64,000 bases of DNA from Alphaproteobacteria bacterium MedPE-SWcel (lineage in GTDB: Bacteria > Pseudomonadota > Alphaproteobacteria > Rhodobacterales > Rhodobacteraceae). The position numbers were made by a program, and so were the translations under genes. Shown here piece after piece: positions 37,061 through 46,178 of this stretch; the stretch's first letter is position 1; each line of letters starts with the position of its first letter. The stretch spans positions 246,888 through 310,887 of the forward strand of contig MPDC01000002.1 of the NCBI GenBank assembly GCA_001874255.1, in the 5' to 3' direction. The notes beneath the pieces were generated by a model. The model was not told the DNA's origin. It was given only the letters and a program-made list of their open reading frames with translations, and ran no database searches.

Positions 37061-39151
37061 GTGCCGAAACTATCAGTCAAAGAGCTATTCAATCCGACAA
37101 TACTACTCGCCATGGCGCTCATGGCGATTATTGTCATGATGATCCTGCCGATGCCGGCCTGGGTTCTGGATGTTGGGCTTGCAACATCTTTCGCGCTGGC
37201 GATCCTGATCTTCACGATCACCCTGTTTATCGAACGACCACTGGATTTCTCATCGTTTCCGACAATCCTGCTGGGCTCTTTGATGCTGCGGCTGTCGCTG
37301 AACGTTTCGTCGACCAAGCTCATCATCGGGCAGGGTCACAGTGGCACCGATGCTGCTGGCAACGTTATCGAAGGGTTTGCGAACTTTGTGATGGACGGGA
37401 ACGTCTTTCTCGGTCTCGTTGTCTTTGGCGTTCTATTGATCGTGAACTTCATGGTCATTACCAAAGGCGCGGCGCGAATGGCCGAAGTGGGCGCCCGTTT
37501 TGCCTTGGATGGGATGCCGGGCAAGCAGTTGGCGATCGACAGCGATATGTCGGCAGGCGCCATTGATCACGCCACTGCCAAAGAGCGCCGCGAGACGGAG
37601 CAGCGCGAGACCACGTTCTTTGGATCGCTCGACGGTGTATCCAAATTTGTCAAAGGCGACGCGATCGCCGGCCTCCTGATCACGCTGCTGAACCTGGTCG
37701 TCGGATTGATCATGGGCGTTCTGGTCCATGGCATGCCCATCGGAACCGCTTTTGAGACCTATGCCATTCTGACCGTTGGTGATGGTCTTGTGTCGCAGAT
37801 CCCGTCGGTGATCATCTCCATTGCGGCGGCTCTTTTGCTCGCACGTGGTGGCGCAACCGGAGCGACGGATACCGCAATTTTTGCCCAATTGGGCAAACAC
37901 CCAGGCGCGCTGGCAACTGTTTCGGTGTTGATGATTTTGTTCGCTCTGGTGCCGGGGCTTCCGTTCTTGCCGTTCATTTGCGGGGGCGGCGGGCTCGGGT
38001 ATCTATCGTACCGTATGTACCTGAAGAATGCCGCGGAAGATAAGGCGCTTCTGGACGCCCAGGTCGAAGAGGTCAACGCTCCCGAAAAGGCAAAAGCGCT
38101 GGGCGATATTCTCGATCTTGACGATCTTCATCTGGAGTTCTCGCAGGATCTCGTGTCCATGGTGCTTGACCCGGGAACCGGTCTGGATGCTCGGATCGCC
38201 AACATGCGCACCCATGTGGCGACGACATTCGGGCTTATCCTGCCCGAAATTCGACTGACCGACGAAGCGGAGCTCGACAACGGCACATATGTCATCCGCA
38301 TTCAAGGCGTGGAACAGGCACGCGGGATCCTGCATCCGGACATGGTTCTCGCATTGATGCCTGACAACCATGCCGCGCTGCCCTCAGGAACGGATGTGAC
38401 CGAACCCGTCTACGGTGCTCCGGCGCGGTGGATCGGGACAAAATATCAGGAAGATGCCGCATTGATGGGGGCGACTGTTGTGTCACCGCCTGAAATTCTC
38501 GCCACGCATCTTCTGGAAGTCGTGAAGCAGAGCTTCCCGCGATTGCTGACTCTCAAGGCGCTGCGTCGCCTGCTGCGGGAAATGACCGAACTCACGGATG
38601 AGTTCCGTTCAAATGGCAACAAGAAATTGCTGGAAGAACTGATCCCGGACAAGGTTCCGATCGACACATTGCATTCCGTGCTGCGCCTGCTGCTTGAAGA
38701 ACGCGTTTCAATTCGGAACATGCCTCTTATCCTCGAGTCCATTGCCGAGGCCCGTCTGCGTACAACCATGCCGGAGTTGATCACTGAACATGTGCGCCAA
38801 CGCCTGGGGTTCCAGCTGGTTGCGGAAATGAAACGCGACGATGGCACCATTCCACTGGTGCAGCTGGCGCCTGAATGGGAGGACGCGTTCACGACCTACC
38901 AGGTGGAAACGCAATCGGGCCTCGATATCGCATTGCCACCGGATACGTTCAACAAGCTGGTGGACGCGATGAGCGACAAGATCAATCAGGTCACGGAGCA
39001 GGGCATCTTTGCAGCGATCGTCACCTCGACACGCCGCCGCCGCTATTTGCGTACCATTCTGCGTTCAAGAGGTATTCTGAACCCGGTTCTGTCCTTTGAA
39101 GAGATCGGCATGGAAGCGCGCCCCGCGCTCGTTGGAATGGTGGCCGCGTGA
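37061..39151 (+). CDS. flhA: Flagellar export gate protein FlhA
   Basis: A 696-residue export protein: eight TM segments in the first 330 residues with the FHIPEP-family block (LMLRLSLNVSSTKLIIGQG) and the cytoplasmic loop (GARFALDGMPGKQLAIDSD), then a large cytoplasmic domain that docks substrates and chaperones. The start is GTG at 37061. It overlaps fliR by 4 bp. Confidence 0.97.
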   Translation: MPKLSVKELFNPTILLAMALMAIIVMMILPMPAWVLDVGLATSFALAILIFTITLFIERPLDFSSFPTILLGSLMLRLSLNVSSTKLIIGQGHSGTDAAGNVIEGFANFVMDGNVFLGLVVFGVLLIVNFMVITKGAARMAEVGARFALDGMPGKQLAIDSDMSAGAIDHATAKERRETEQRETTFFGSLDGVSKFVKGDAIAGLLITLLNLVVGLIMGVLVHGMPIGTAFETYAILTVGDGLVSQIPSVIISIAAALLLARGGATGATDTAIFAQLGKHPGALATVSVLMILFALVPGLPFLPFICGGGGLGYLSYRMYLKNAAEDKALLDAQVEEVNAPEKAKALGDILDLDDLHLEFSQDLVSMVLDPGTGLDARIANMRTHVATTFGLILPEIRLTDEAELDNGTYVIRIQGVEQARGILHPDMVLALMPDNHAALPSGTDVTEPVYGAPARWIGTKYQEDAALMGATVVSPPEILATHLLEVVKQSFPRLLTLKALRRLLREMTELTDEFRSNGNKKLLEELIPDKVPIDTLHSVLRLLLEERVSIRNMPLILESIAEARLRTTMPELITEHVRQRLGFQLVAEMKRDDGTIPLVQLAPEWEDAFTTYQVETQSGLDIALPPDTFNKLVDAMSDKINQVTEQGIFAAIVTSTRRRRYLRTILRSRGILNPVLSFEEIGMEARPALVGMVAA

Positions 39152-39927
39152 ATTTTGTTGGCATCACACCAGAATTGATGGCCCTCTTCGGGGTTGGGTT
39201 CTGGCACGCCGCCATCGTATTCCTGCGCGTGGGCGCGATGACCTCGATTATGCCGGCATTCAGCGAAACGTTCTTGCCAACACAGATCCGGATGATCGTC
39301 GGGCTGGTTTTCACCGCGATCGTTGCGCCAGCGCTTCCCCAGATCCCCATGCCTCAGAGCGTCATGCAATACGCCGGATTGATCGCCACGGAAGTGGTCG
39401 TCGGGCTTGGGCTTGGGATGGGCCTGCGCATGTTTATGCATATGCTGCAGACTGCAGGGTCCATCGCGGCTCAATGTACATCCCTGAGCCAGGTCCTGGG
39501 CGGAGCGGGCGCTGATCCGCTGCCCGCGCTCGGAGCGATTTTGTGGATTTCCGGTCTCGCTCTTGCGGTGATGCTGGATTTGCATATCAGGGCAGTAGAG
39601 TTGATAATCCGATCCTACGAATTGTTCCCGCTCGGCCAGTTCCCCGATGCGGGCAGTTTTTCCGCCTGGGGTGTGCACCGTGTGTCTGCGACCTTCTCCA
39701 TGGCGTTCACGCTTTCTGCACCGTTCTTGATCACTGCGGTCATCTACAATCTGACACTGGGGATTATCAACCGCGCCATGCCGCAGCTGATGGTGATATT
39801 CATTGGTGCCCCTGCAATTACCCTGGCGGGTCTCGGCCTCTTGATGATCGGTGCTCCGATGATCCTCAATGTCTGGGGCCGTAGCCTTTTGATGTTCTTT
39901 GCAAATCCGGGCGCGGGCATGCCATGA
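39148..39927 (+). CDS. fliR: Flagellar export gate protein FliR
   Basis: A 259-residue membrane protein with about six TM segments (FWHAAIVFLRVGAMTSIMPAF; GLVFTAIVAPALPQI; LLMIGAPMILNVWG). The start is GTG, overlapping the flhA stop. It completes the FliPQR core with fliP (28264) and fliQ (44716), which lie in other operons of the cluster. Confidence 0.95.
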   Translation: MNFVGITPELMALFGVGFWHAAIVFLRVGAMTSIMPAFSETFLPTQIRMIVGLVFTAIVAPALPQIPMPQSVMQYAGLIATEVVVGLGLGMGLRMFMHMLQTAGSIAAQCTSLSQVLGGAGADPLPALGAILWISGLALAVMLDLHIRAVELIIRSYELFPLGQFPDAGSFSAWGVHRVSATFSMAFTLSAPFLITAVIYNLTLGIINRAMPQLMVIFIGAPAITLAGLGLLMIGAPMILNVWGRSLLMFFANPGAGMP

Positions 39928-41015
39928 GCGCCGATAAAGACGACTCAGACAAGTCATTTGAACCGACGCCGGAGAAACTCCGTAAAGCACGACAGGACGG
40001 GGACGTCCCAAAGTCGAACGATCTTCTCCAGGCGGCCTCCTACATGGGGCTCTTGATCGCCTTCTATGCGGCAGGTCGCACCAGCGTAGAACAGCTCGGC
40101 ACTGTCTTGATGTCGATGATTGATCAGCCTGATCGGCTTGCGCCAGTGTTTTTCGGCGACGGAATCGCGGCTCCGGTAGCCGGGGAACTGATTGCGACCG
40201 CCTTCCGTTCAGTGCTGCCTTGGTTCATCGTGCCTGCTGCTCTGGTTCTGCTGGCCGTCTTTGCGCAGAGCGCCATGGTGTTTGCGCCCAAACGGATCGA
40301 ACCTAAACTCTCGCGCCTGTCGATCATCAAGAATGCCCAAAACAAATTCGGGCGCGCGGGGCTCTTTGAGTTTGGCAAGAGCTTTGTCAAACTGCTCCTT
40401 TATTCGATTACCCTCGGGGTCTATCTGACCTGGAAAATACCGGACATGATTTCCAGCGTTGGCTCCGGTGTCGAGACGGTCACACCGTTTCTGGTTCAGC
40501 TTGCCATGGAATTCCTGATCCTGACGTTGATGATTTCGCTCGGGATTGGCATGATTGATGCGCCCTTTCAGCAGGCGGAATTCATTCGCAAGAACATGAT
40601 GTCGCGCAAGGATGTCATGGATGAGATGAAGAACTCCGAAGGCGATCCACATACCAAAGGACAGCGAAAGCAAAAGGGTCGCCAGATTGTTGCCAAGCAG
40701 ATCAAGGCGGCCGTCGTAACTGCGGATGTGGTGATCGTGAACCCGACTCACTATGCGGTGGCGTTGAAGTGGAGCCGTGTTTCCGGCAGCGCCCCAGAAT
40801 GTGTGGCCAAGGGCGTGGACGAAGTTGCGGCGGTCATTCGTGAAATCGCGCAGGAAAACGGCGTCCCGTTGCACAGCGATCCGCCCACCGCTCGGGCTCT
40901 GTATGCCACGGTGGAGGTTGGCGAGGAAATTGCTGAGGAGCACTATGCGCCGGTAGCCGCCGCCGTCCGCTTTGCGGAAGAGATGCGAAAACGAGCAAGG
41001 GAAAGCGTGCTATGA
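39924..41015 (+). CDS. flhB: Flagellar export switch protein FlhB
   Basis: A 363-residue protein: N-terminal KTE(P)TPEKLRKAR-type motif (FEPTPEKLRKARQDGDVPKS), four TM segments, and the autocleavage site N-P-T-H (VIVNPTHYAVAL) at about residue 273, which switches export from rod/hook to filament substrates. It overlaps both fliR and the following coiled-coil gene. Confidence 0.96.
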   Translation: MSADKDDSDKSFEPTPEKLRKARQDGDVPKSNDLLQAASYMGLLIAFYAAGRTSVEQLGTVLMSMIDQPDRLAPVFFGDGIAAPVAGELIATAFRSVLPWFIVPAALVLLAVFAQSAMVFAPKRIEPKLSRLSIIKNAQNKFGRAGLFEFGKSFVKLLLYSITLGVYLTWKIPDMISSVGSGVETVTPFLVQLAMEFLILTLMISLGIGMIDAPFQQAEFIRKNMMSRKDVMDEMKNSEGDPHTKGQRKQKGRQIVAKQIKAAVVTADVVIVNPTHYAVALKWSRVSGSAPECVAKGVDEVAAVIREIAQENGVPLHSDPPTARALYATVEVGEEIAEEHYAPVAAAVRFAEEMRKRARESVL

Positions 41016-41416
41016 AACAGGACAAGATGCTTGCCCAGATGAGAGCTGTCACCCATGCCGTGTACTTGAAAGAACACGCCAAGGTAAAGCCGATCCTGGA
41101 CCGAGAAGCACAACTGCGCGGCCAGCTTACCATGTTGAAAAATCAGGTCGAACAGTCCCGTTCCGTGATCAACAGCAGCCATGAAATGAAGGCGCTTGGC
41201 GTCGATCTGCAATGGCAGAAATGGCATACGAATGCGCGGCGGGATATCAATCAGGAGCTGGCGCAGATTACCGCCCAAAAGCTCCGCGCCATGGACAAGC
41301 TCCGCCACGCGTTCGGGCGAAAGCACGCCGTGGAAACGATGGAAGATCGCCATAAGAGCGAGGCCAAGGAAAAGCGGAACAAGATGCTTTTTGATCGGTT
41401 GATGAACCTGGACTGA
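41012..41416 (+). CDS. FliJ-like coiled-coil protein
   Basis: A 134-residue basic, helical protein with almost no hydrophobic membrane segments. Charged heptad-like runs (KVKPILDREAQLRGQLTMLKNQ; INQELAQITAQKLRAMDKLRHAFGRKHAVE) predict two long helices. Size, charge and the overlap with flhB suggest a FliJ-type export chaperone/ATPase stalk. No gene next to fliI could be fliJ, which makes this the best candidate in the window. The assignment is from architecture and context only. Confidence 0.65.
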   Translation: MKQDKMLAQMRAVTHAVYLKEHAKVKPILDREAQLRGQLTMLKNQVEQSRSVINSSHEMKALGVDLQWQKWHTNARRDINQELAQITAQKLRAMDKLRHAFGRKHAVETMEDRHKSEAKEKRNKMLFDRLMNLD

Positions 41417-41444
41417 TCAGCGCCCCCAAAGTTACCGTCGCAAA

Positions 41445-41474
41445 TAAAAGCCGCCTTCAGGCATGAAGGCGGCT
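41445..41474 (-). terminator. Terminator of the minus-strand flgBC-to-fliL2 operon
   Basis: Stem AGCCGCCTTCA / TGAAGGCGGCT with a 4-nt loop. On the minus strand the right arm runs into TTTTATTT. On the plus strand the tail is only CTTGTG, so it may act weakly for the flhA operon too; the genes are convergent here. Confidence 0.8.
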
Positions 41475-41508
41475 CTTGTGTCTCTAACATGGAGGTATCG
41501 TGGTTTGC

Positions 41509-42036
41509 TCAGACGTCCTGTCTCGTGATTTCCAGGATCAGTACATCAATCAGGTCAGAACCAAGAAACCGGCGACCTTCTTCTCGTAGTGATGTACGGA
41601 GCGGATCCAATACTTCGGATCGGGTGAAGGCGCCGCGAAATCCGCCCATGTTGGCGTGATCGAACAGAACCCGCAGCATGACATCGCGCAGCTTTGGCTC
41701 GAAGGAATGTACTTTGGATGCCATCCCGGGTTTGGTTTCCAGGCTCAGCGATACAACCACCAGGGATGCGAGCTGGTCGCGTTCGACGACAGGAATGACA
41801 AACTGGCTGCTGATCTTGATGAAATCATTTGGAATGGTCTCATCAACGTCGGCGTCCGCGGCTTCTTCGTGGTCCTCGGAGTCTTCCTTTTGAGATGCAG
41901 TCTCTTCGCCGGTTTCGCTGTCTTCACCGGCCTCAGCGGGATCCATCTCTTCAGAAGGAGGTGCGAGCATGATGCCCGCACCGATCCCACCGCCAAGGCC
42001 GATCACCAGCAGGAGTATTGGGAGCAGTTTCGACAT
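41509..42036 (-). CDS. FliL-family protein, second copy
   Basis: A 175-residue protein: N-terminal TM (SKLLPILLLVIGLGGGIGAGIML), a very acidic linker (Glu/Asp-rich residues 30-65) and a FliL-like domain (KISSQFVIPVVERDQLASLV; SDLIDVLILEITRQDV at the end). It differs from the fliL product at 31691 and lies last in the flgBC-fliE-fliQ-flgFGAH operon. It could be a stator- or rod-associated FliL paralog. Confidence 0.8.
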   Translation of the reverse strand: MSKLLPILLLVIGLGGGIGAGIMLAPPSEEMDPAEAGEDSETGEETASQKEDSEDHEEAADADVDETIPNDFIKISSQFVIPVVERDQLASLVVVSLSLETKPGMASKVHSFEPKLRDVMLRVLFDHANMGGFRGAFTRSEVLDPLRTSLREEGRRFLGSDLIDVLILEITRQDV

Positions 42037-42047
42037 TATTCGATACC

Positions 42048-42785
42048 TCAGAATGGCAGGATCGCATCAAGCACCTGCTGACCGTAGCGGGGTTGCTGCA
42101 TATCGGTGATCTGTCCACGCCCGCCATAAGACACTCGGGCGGAGGCAATTTTGTCGTATGTCACTTCGTTCTGGCGCGAAATGTCATCAGGGCGTACATA
42201 GCCGGACACCAGCAATTCGCGCAATTCGAAGTTGACCCGGAGCTCTTGAGATCCGGTGATGGCCAGGACGCCGTTTGGCAAGACATCCACAACAGTGGCC
42301 GCCACGCGCAATTCCAGATTTTCGCTGCGGCTCACAGACCCGCTTCCGCCGGAAGAGGACGAGCTTCCCAGATCAACCAGGTCGGCACTGGTCGCACCTT
42401 CGGGCAGCTGATCGTTCAGGCGCTGCGGAAAACCAAGGAGTTGCGGAACCTGCATGCTCTCGGAGGAGTTCCGAGAACGGGAGGTGTCATTGGAAATCGA
42501 CGCCTGTTCGTCGATCTCGATGACGACTGTCAGGATGTCGCCCTTCTTGGTGGCACGCCGGTCCCCGAGCAGAGATTGCCGGGAACCACTCCAGAGCGAA
42601 GCATTGTCGACAGCGCGTTGGGTCTGAGACGTCAGGGGCAAGCCTTGATACAGCATTGCCACATGCTCTTGCGTTTCATTCCCGGGGGTGAAGCTTGGCG
42701 GTTTGCCAATGTGGTCCATGCGCGCGCAGCCCCCCAGGAGCCCGAGACCGAGAACTGCACATTTTACTGCGAGAATGGGTTTCAT
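42048..42785 (-). CDS. flgH: Flagellar L-ring lipoprotein FlgH
   Basis: A 245-residue outer-membrane lipoprotein with lipobox LGLLGG-C (Cys near residue 20). The FlgH core includes SLWSGSRQSLLGDRRATKKGDILTVVIEIDEQA-type region and VLAITGSQELRVNFELRELLVSG. It overlaps flgA by 1 bp. FlgI (48498) is its P-ring partner. Confidence 0.95.
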   Translation of the reverse strand: MKPILAVKCAVLGLGLLGGCARMDHIGKPPSFTPGNETQEHVAMLYQGLPLTSQTQRAVDNASLWSGSRQSLLGDRRATKKGDILTVVIEIDEQASISNDTSRSRNSSESMQVPQLLGFPQRLNDQLPEGATSADLVDLGSSSSSGGSGSVSRSENLELRVAATVVDVLPNGVLAITGSQELRVNFELRELLVSGYVRPDDISRQNEVTYDKIASARVSYGGRGQITDMQQPRYGQQVLDAILPF

Positions 42786-43204
42786 TAATCTACCTCAATA
42801 TTTCCGCTCGCGGTGATCCGGCCGGTGACGGTCGTGCGCGAGGACAGGTTCATGACCCGGATGTATTCGCCTTCTGAACCGCGGCCGAGGGATCGGCCTT
42901 CGGTTGTGATCTCAAGTCCGCCGTGGCGGAAGATGAGCTTTACCAGATCGTTGCGGTCGACGATGGCAGGGGCGCCTATGTCTCCGGCATGGATCGGACG
43001 GCTCGCGTAGAGCGCAATACGCGCTTCCTGTCCGATCACGTCCTCGGGATTTCTCAGCGCGCCAGGGGATTCGATGTTCTTGTACATCAGATCCTCGGCT
43101 GAGATGATTTCCTTGGCGCGGATAGTCCGGGCGGGCACGAGAATTTCGGCCAAAGCGGACTGGGCGAAAAGGACCCCGATGATAAGAGCGAACAGGTGTT
43201 TCAT
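42785..43204 (-). CDS. flgA: Flagellar P-ring assembly chaperone FlgA
   Basis: A 139-residue periplasmic protein, a short FlgA: signal peptide (ALIIGVLFAQSALA, then EILV), SAF-like segment (PARTIRAKEIISAEDL) and C-terminal SLGRGSEGEYIRVMNLSSRTTVTG, which is the FlgA/ChapFlgA signature. It sits between flgG and flgH. Confidence 0.93.
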   Translation of the reverse strand: MKHLFALIIGVLFAQSALAEILVPARTIRAKEIISAEDLMYKNIESPGALRNPEDVIGQEARIALYASRPIHAGDIGAPAIVDRNDLVKLIFRHGGLEITTEGRSLGRGSEGEYIRVMNLSSRTTVTGRITASGNIEVD

Positions 43205-43990
43205 CTACCGTACCTGCGTGGTCGCCGACATCATTTGATCGACCGCTGAAATCACCTTGGAGTTCATTTCGTACCCGCGCTGGGCTTCGATCAGATCGGT
43301 GATTTCGCGCACGGCATCCACAGAACTGTCTTCCAGATAGCCTTGGCGCATGGTTCCAAGCCCGTCAGTTCCAGGTTCGGTGGTCACGGGCTGGCCGGAG
43401 GCCTCGGTCTGTTTGAACAGGTTTCCGCCGACCGCTTCCAGACCCTTTGGGTTGGTGAAGCCGGAAACCGTGAACTGCCCGAGCAGCTCCGCCTCGATGC
43501 TGTCATCAAAATAGGCATAGAGTTCGCCCTGGGCATTGATCGAGATCGAGGTCGCGTCCTCGGGCACTGTGATCTCGGGCGAGACCGGATAACCGTCATT
43601 GGTCACCACCAGGCCATCAGCGGAGCGTTTGAACGACCCGTCGCGGGTATAGGCCGTGTCTCCCGACGGCAGTGTGACCTCGAAGTAGCCGTTGCCGTCG
43701 ATGGCAATATCGAGGTCGTTGCCTGTTTGAGACAGGGCCCCTTGTTGCAGATAGATTGACACGGCAGAGGGACGGACCCCAAGACCGAGCTGCACGCCGG
43801 TCGGCAGCACCGTGCCATCCGAGGCATTCACGGTGCCCGGTCGTGCGACTTGCTGATAATGCAAATCCGCAAATTCCGCCCGCCGCGCATTGTAGGCGGT
43901 GGTGTTCATGTTCGCGAGGTTGTTGGAGATCGTTTCGACGCGCAGCTGTTGCGCGCTCATCCCCGTGGCGGCGATCTTGAGTGCACGCAT
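43205..43990 (-). CDS. flgG: Flagellar distal rod protein FlgG
   Basis: A 261-residue rod protein. N-terminal ALKIAATGMSAQQLRVETISNNLANMNTTAYNARR and C-terminal VDAVREITDLIEAQRGYEMNSKVI are the rod/hook-family ends; the middle FlgG motif GYFEVTLPSGDTAYTRDG is present. It abuts flgA and follows flgF by 9 bp. Confidence 0.96.
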   Translation of the reverse strand: MRALKIAATGMSAQQLRVETISNNLANMNTTAYNARRAEFADLHYQQVARPGTVNASDGTVLPTGVQLGLGVRPSAVSIYLQQGALSQTGNDLDIAIDGNGYFEVTLPSGDTAYTRDGSFKRSADGLVVTNDGYPVSPEITVPEDATSISINAQGELYAYFDDSIEAELLGQFTVSGFTNPKGLEAVGGNLFKQTEASGQPVTTEPGTDGLGTMRQGYLEDSSVDAVREITDLIEAQRGYEMNSKVISAVDQMMSATTQVR

Positions 43991-43999
43991 GTTTATCTC

Positions 44000-44716
44000 C
44001 TATGATTTCATAAGGTTGTCTATGGCCGACCGGATACGTTTATCCTCGTGGTCAAGAAAACTCTGGCCCATTTCGTAGGCGCGCTGCACCTCGATCATCC
44101 GAGCCAGTTGGTGAATGGTATTGACGTTGGAGCCTTCGACAAAACCCTGCAGGACTTTGGCGTCTTCGGCGGGAACGGTTTCACCTTCCACCCGGAACAT
44201 GACGCCGTCTTCACGCAGGATCTGAGCGTCTTCTTCCGGCAGGAACAGGCCAATCTGACCCAGTTGCTGCCCGTCGGCGCTCAGCGTTCCATCGGCCCCG
44301 AAAGACACCGTTTGGGCATCGCCAGGCACAAAAACCGGAGCCTGCCCGGCATCGAGAACACGAAACCCATCGGCCGTCACGAGATCGCCGGCAGCATTCG
44401 GAGTGAAATTGCCCGCGCGGGTCAGGCGATTGCCCGCAGGCGTTTCGACCATGAAGAAGCCGTCGCCTTCGATCGCCAGATCAAACGTCCCATTGGTCTG
44501 GCTCAGGGTGCCTTGTTCCAGCGAGGTGTTGCGGATGTTCGCCCGCCCCATCGACAGGCTTTCCTGCCCTGGCGCCGATTGCACATACTCCGAGAAAATC
44601 AGCCCTTCGGACCGAAATCCTGTCGTTGCGGAGTTGGCGATATTGTTGGCCACGACCTGCATTTCGTTCAACAGGCCGGACTGACGTGAAAGGGTAGTAT
44701 AACCGATGGATCCCAT
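44000..44716 (-). CDS. flgF: Flagellar rod protein FlgF
   Basis: A 238-residue proximal rod protein. It starts GSIGYTTLSRQSGLLNEMQVVANNIANSATTGFR, has GDGFFMVETPAGNRLTRAGNF, and ends in the MIEVQRAYEMGQSF helix. It is shorter than FlgG, as usual for FlgF, and overlaps fliQ by 1 bp. Confidence 0.93.
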   Translation of the reverse strand: MGSIGYTTLSRQSGLLNEMQVVANNIANSATTGFRSEGLIFSEYVQSAPGQESLSMGRANIRNTSLEQGTLSQTNGTFDLAIEGDGFFMVETPAGNRLTRAGNFTPNAAGDLVTADGFRVLDAGQAPVFVPGDAQTVSFGADGTLSADGQQLGQIGLFLPEEDAQILREDGVMFRVEGETVPAEDAKVLQGFVEGSNVNTIHQLARMIEVQRAYEMGQSFLDHEDKRIRSAIDNLMKS

Positions 44717-44988
44717 TAAAAGCCCCCTTGGATCAGAGGAATGATACTTCCGTCAAAAAAAGCGACCAGCGTTTGCGTCATGACGCCCATGGTCAGCCAG
44801 AAGACGACAAGGATGGTTGCGAGTTTCGGCACAAACGTCAGTGTCATCTCCTGAATGGAGGTCAGGGCCTGGAACAGGCCAACCGCCAGGCCGACCACCA
44901 GGGCCACTGTCAGGATTGGCAGGGCCATTGTGATCGCCGACAGTATGGCCTGCCGCAGGGTGTCGTAGAATACGCCTTCGCTCATCAT
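44716..44988 (-). CDS. fliQ: Flagellar export gate protein FliQ
   Basis: A 90-residue, two-TM export-gate protein (AITMALPILTVALVVGLAVGLFQA; LATILVVFWLTMGVMTQTLVAF) with the family motif QALTSIQEMTLTFVPKL between them. It lies 3 bp after fliE. Confidence 0.96.
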   Translation of the reverse strand: MMSEGVFYDTLRQAILSAITMALPILTVALVVGLAVGLFQALTSIQEMTLTFVPKLATILVVFWLTMGVMTQTLVAFFDGSIIPLIQGGF

Positions 44989-44991
44989 GGC

Positions 44992-45288
44992 TCAGACCGG
45001 CATCCGCAGGATTTCCTGATAGGCTTCAACCACCTTGTTGCGCACGGTCACAGCCGTTTCCACGGCCAGCTCGGTCTGCGCCAGGGCCTGCACCAGCGCA
45101 TGCGGATCAGCATTGCCCGTCATCGATTGCACCGAGACCTGCTCGCTGTTGATCAGGGTATTGGTGAAATCTTGAAAGCTTGCTTTTGCGTGCTCTTGAA
45201 TCGTATCGGGGGTGTATTCCGGGTCGATCTTGGTGGCCGGGCGGGCCGCATTATAGCCGGAAGTGGCGTTAATTGAACGAATATCCAT
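44992..45288 (-). CDS. fliE: Flagellar hook-basal body protein FliE
   Basis: A 98-residue adaptor between the MS ring and rod. The C-terminal half carries the FliE motif (DPHALVQALAQTELAVETAVTVRNKVVEAYQEILRMPV, helical end). It follows flgC by 23 bp, the usual flgBC-fliE order. Confidence 0.95.
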   Translation of the reverse strand: MDIRSINATSGYNAARPATKIDPEYTPDTIQEHAKASFQDFTNTLINSEQVSVQSMTGNADPHALVQALAQTELAVETAVTVRNKVVEAYQEILRMPV

Positions 45289-45311
45289 TCTGGATCTCCA
45301 ATCTGTTCAGG

Positions 45312-45704
45312 TTAGCGACGCAAGAGGTCCATCAGAGCAGCCGACATTTGCCGGGTCTGATCGAACATCTTCAGGTTTGCTTCGTAGGTACGCTGCGCTT
45401 CGCGCGCGTCCGAGACTTCGATCATGAGATCGACGTTCGAACCCTCGTAGTGGCCTGTTTCATCGGCCAGGGGATGCGAGGGATCGTAAATTTCCTCCAG
45501 GTTTTTGCGGTCCAGGGCCACACGCCCAACCCTGACTTCGCTGACGTCTGTTGCCAGATCGCGCACCGCCTGAAAGGAAACCGTTTTGCGGCGATAGCCG
45601 GGGGTATCCGCGTTCGAGATGTTCTCGGACACGTGTGTCAATCGGGCCGCCTGCGCCCGCAGACCGCTTGCGGTCACTGACAGGGCTTTGGAAAAATCGC
45701 TCAT
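45312..45704 (-). CDS. flgC: Flagellar rod protein FlgC
   Basis: A 130-residue proximal rod protein: N-terminal ALSVTASGLRAQAARLTHVSENISNADTPGYRRK and C-terminal VSDAREAQRTYEANLKMFDQTR. It follows flgB by 14 bp. Confidence 0.95.
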   Translation of the reverse strand: MSDFSKALSVTASGLRAQAARLTHVSENISNADTPGYRRKTVSFQAVRDLATDVSEVRVGRVALDRKNLEEIYDPSHPLADETGHYEGSNVDLMIEVSDAREAQRTYEANLKMFDQTRQMSAALMDLLRR

Positions 45705-45718
45705 TTTCTGTCTCCTGA

Positions 45719-46108
45719 TCAGCTGCGGCCGAGGCTGGCGCGCAGGATATTCATGGAAGAGCGGTAAACAGCGAGCGCACGATCGTGCTGCCGTTTCGCC
45801 TCAACACCGTTGAGGATTTGCTCCTCCACGGACACGGAGTTGTTATTTGGATCAATGGAGGTGTCGTCAGTGACGACAGCCCAGTCAAACGCGTTTCCGT
45901 TTGCGCCATGCAGATGGGCACCGCGCGAGGCCGTCATGTCGCCCTGCGCATCGCCTGCGGCGAAAACTTCCGTGAAGGGTTTGATATCCTTGGCGTGATA
46001 CCCGGGGGTATCCGCATTCGCGATATTTTCCGAGATAAGCGCCTGACGCTTACCTGCATGGGTCGCCATGGAATAGGCGATATTAAAAACATTCAGTCTT
46101 TCGAACAC
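45719..46108 (-). CDS. flgB: Flagellar rod protein FlgB
   Basis: A 129-residue proximal rod protein (ATHAGKRQALISENIANADTPGYHAKDIKPF). The start is taken as GTG at 46108 (VFERLNVFN), five to eight bases after GAGGGAGAA; the longer open frame begins with TTG at 46135 without a ribosome site. It heads the minus-strand rod operon and diverges from fliI, with a TTAACC half-site in the gap. Confidence 0.92.
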   Translation of the reverse strand: MFERLNVFNIAYSMATHAGKRQALISENIANADTPGYHAKDIKPFTEVFAAGDAQGDMTASRGAHLHGANGNAFDWAVVTDDTSIDPNNNSVSVEEQILNGVEAKRQHDRALAVYRSSMNILRASLGRS

Positions 46109-46178
46109 CGGGGCTTCTCCCTCGATCAATTTCAATCAAGGCTTAACCCTGATTCCTTTAGAAATTGTTTTCAGAGGA

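Noticed and set aside
46150..46167. TTAACC...TTTAG between flgB and fliI as a CtrA box
   Set aside because: The half sites are 11 bases apart, not 7, so only a half site can be claimed.
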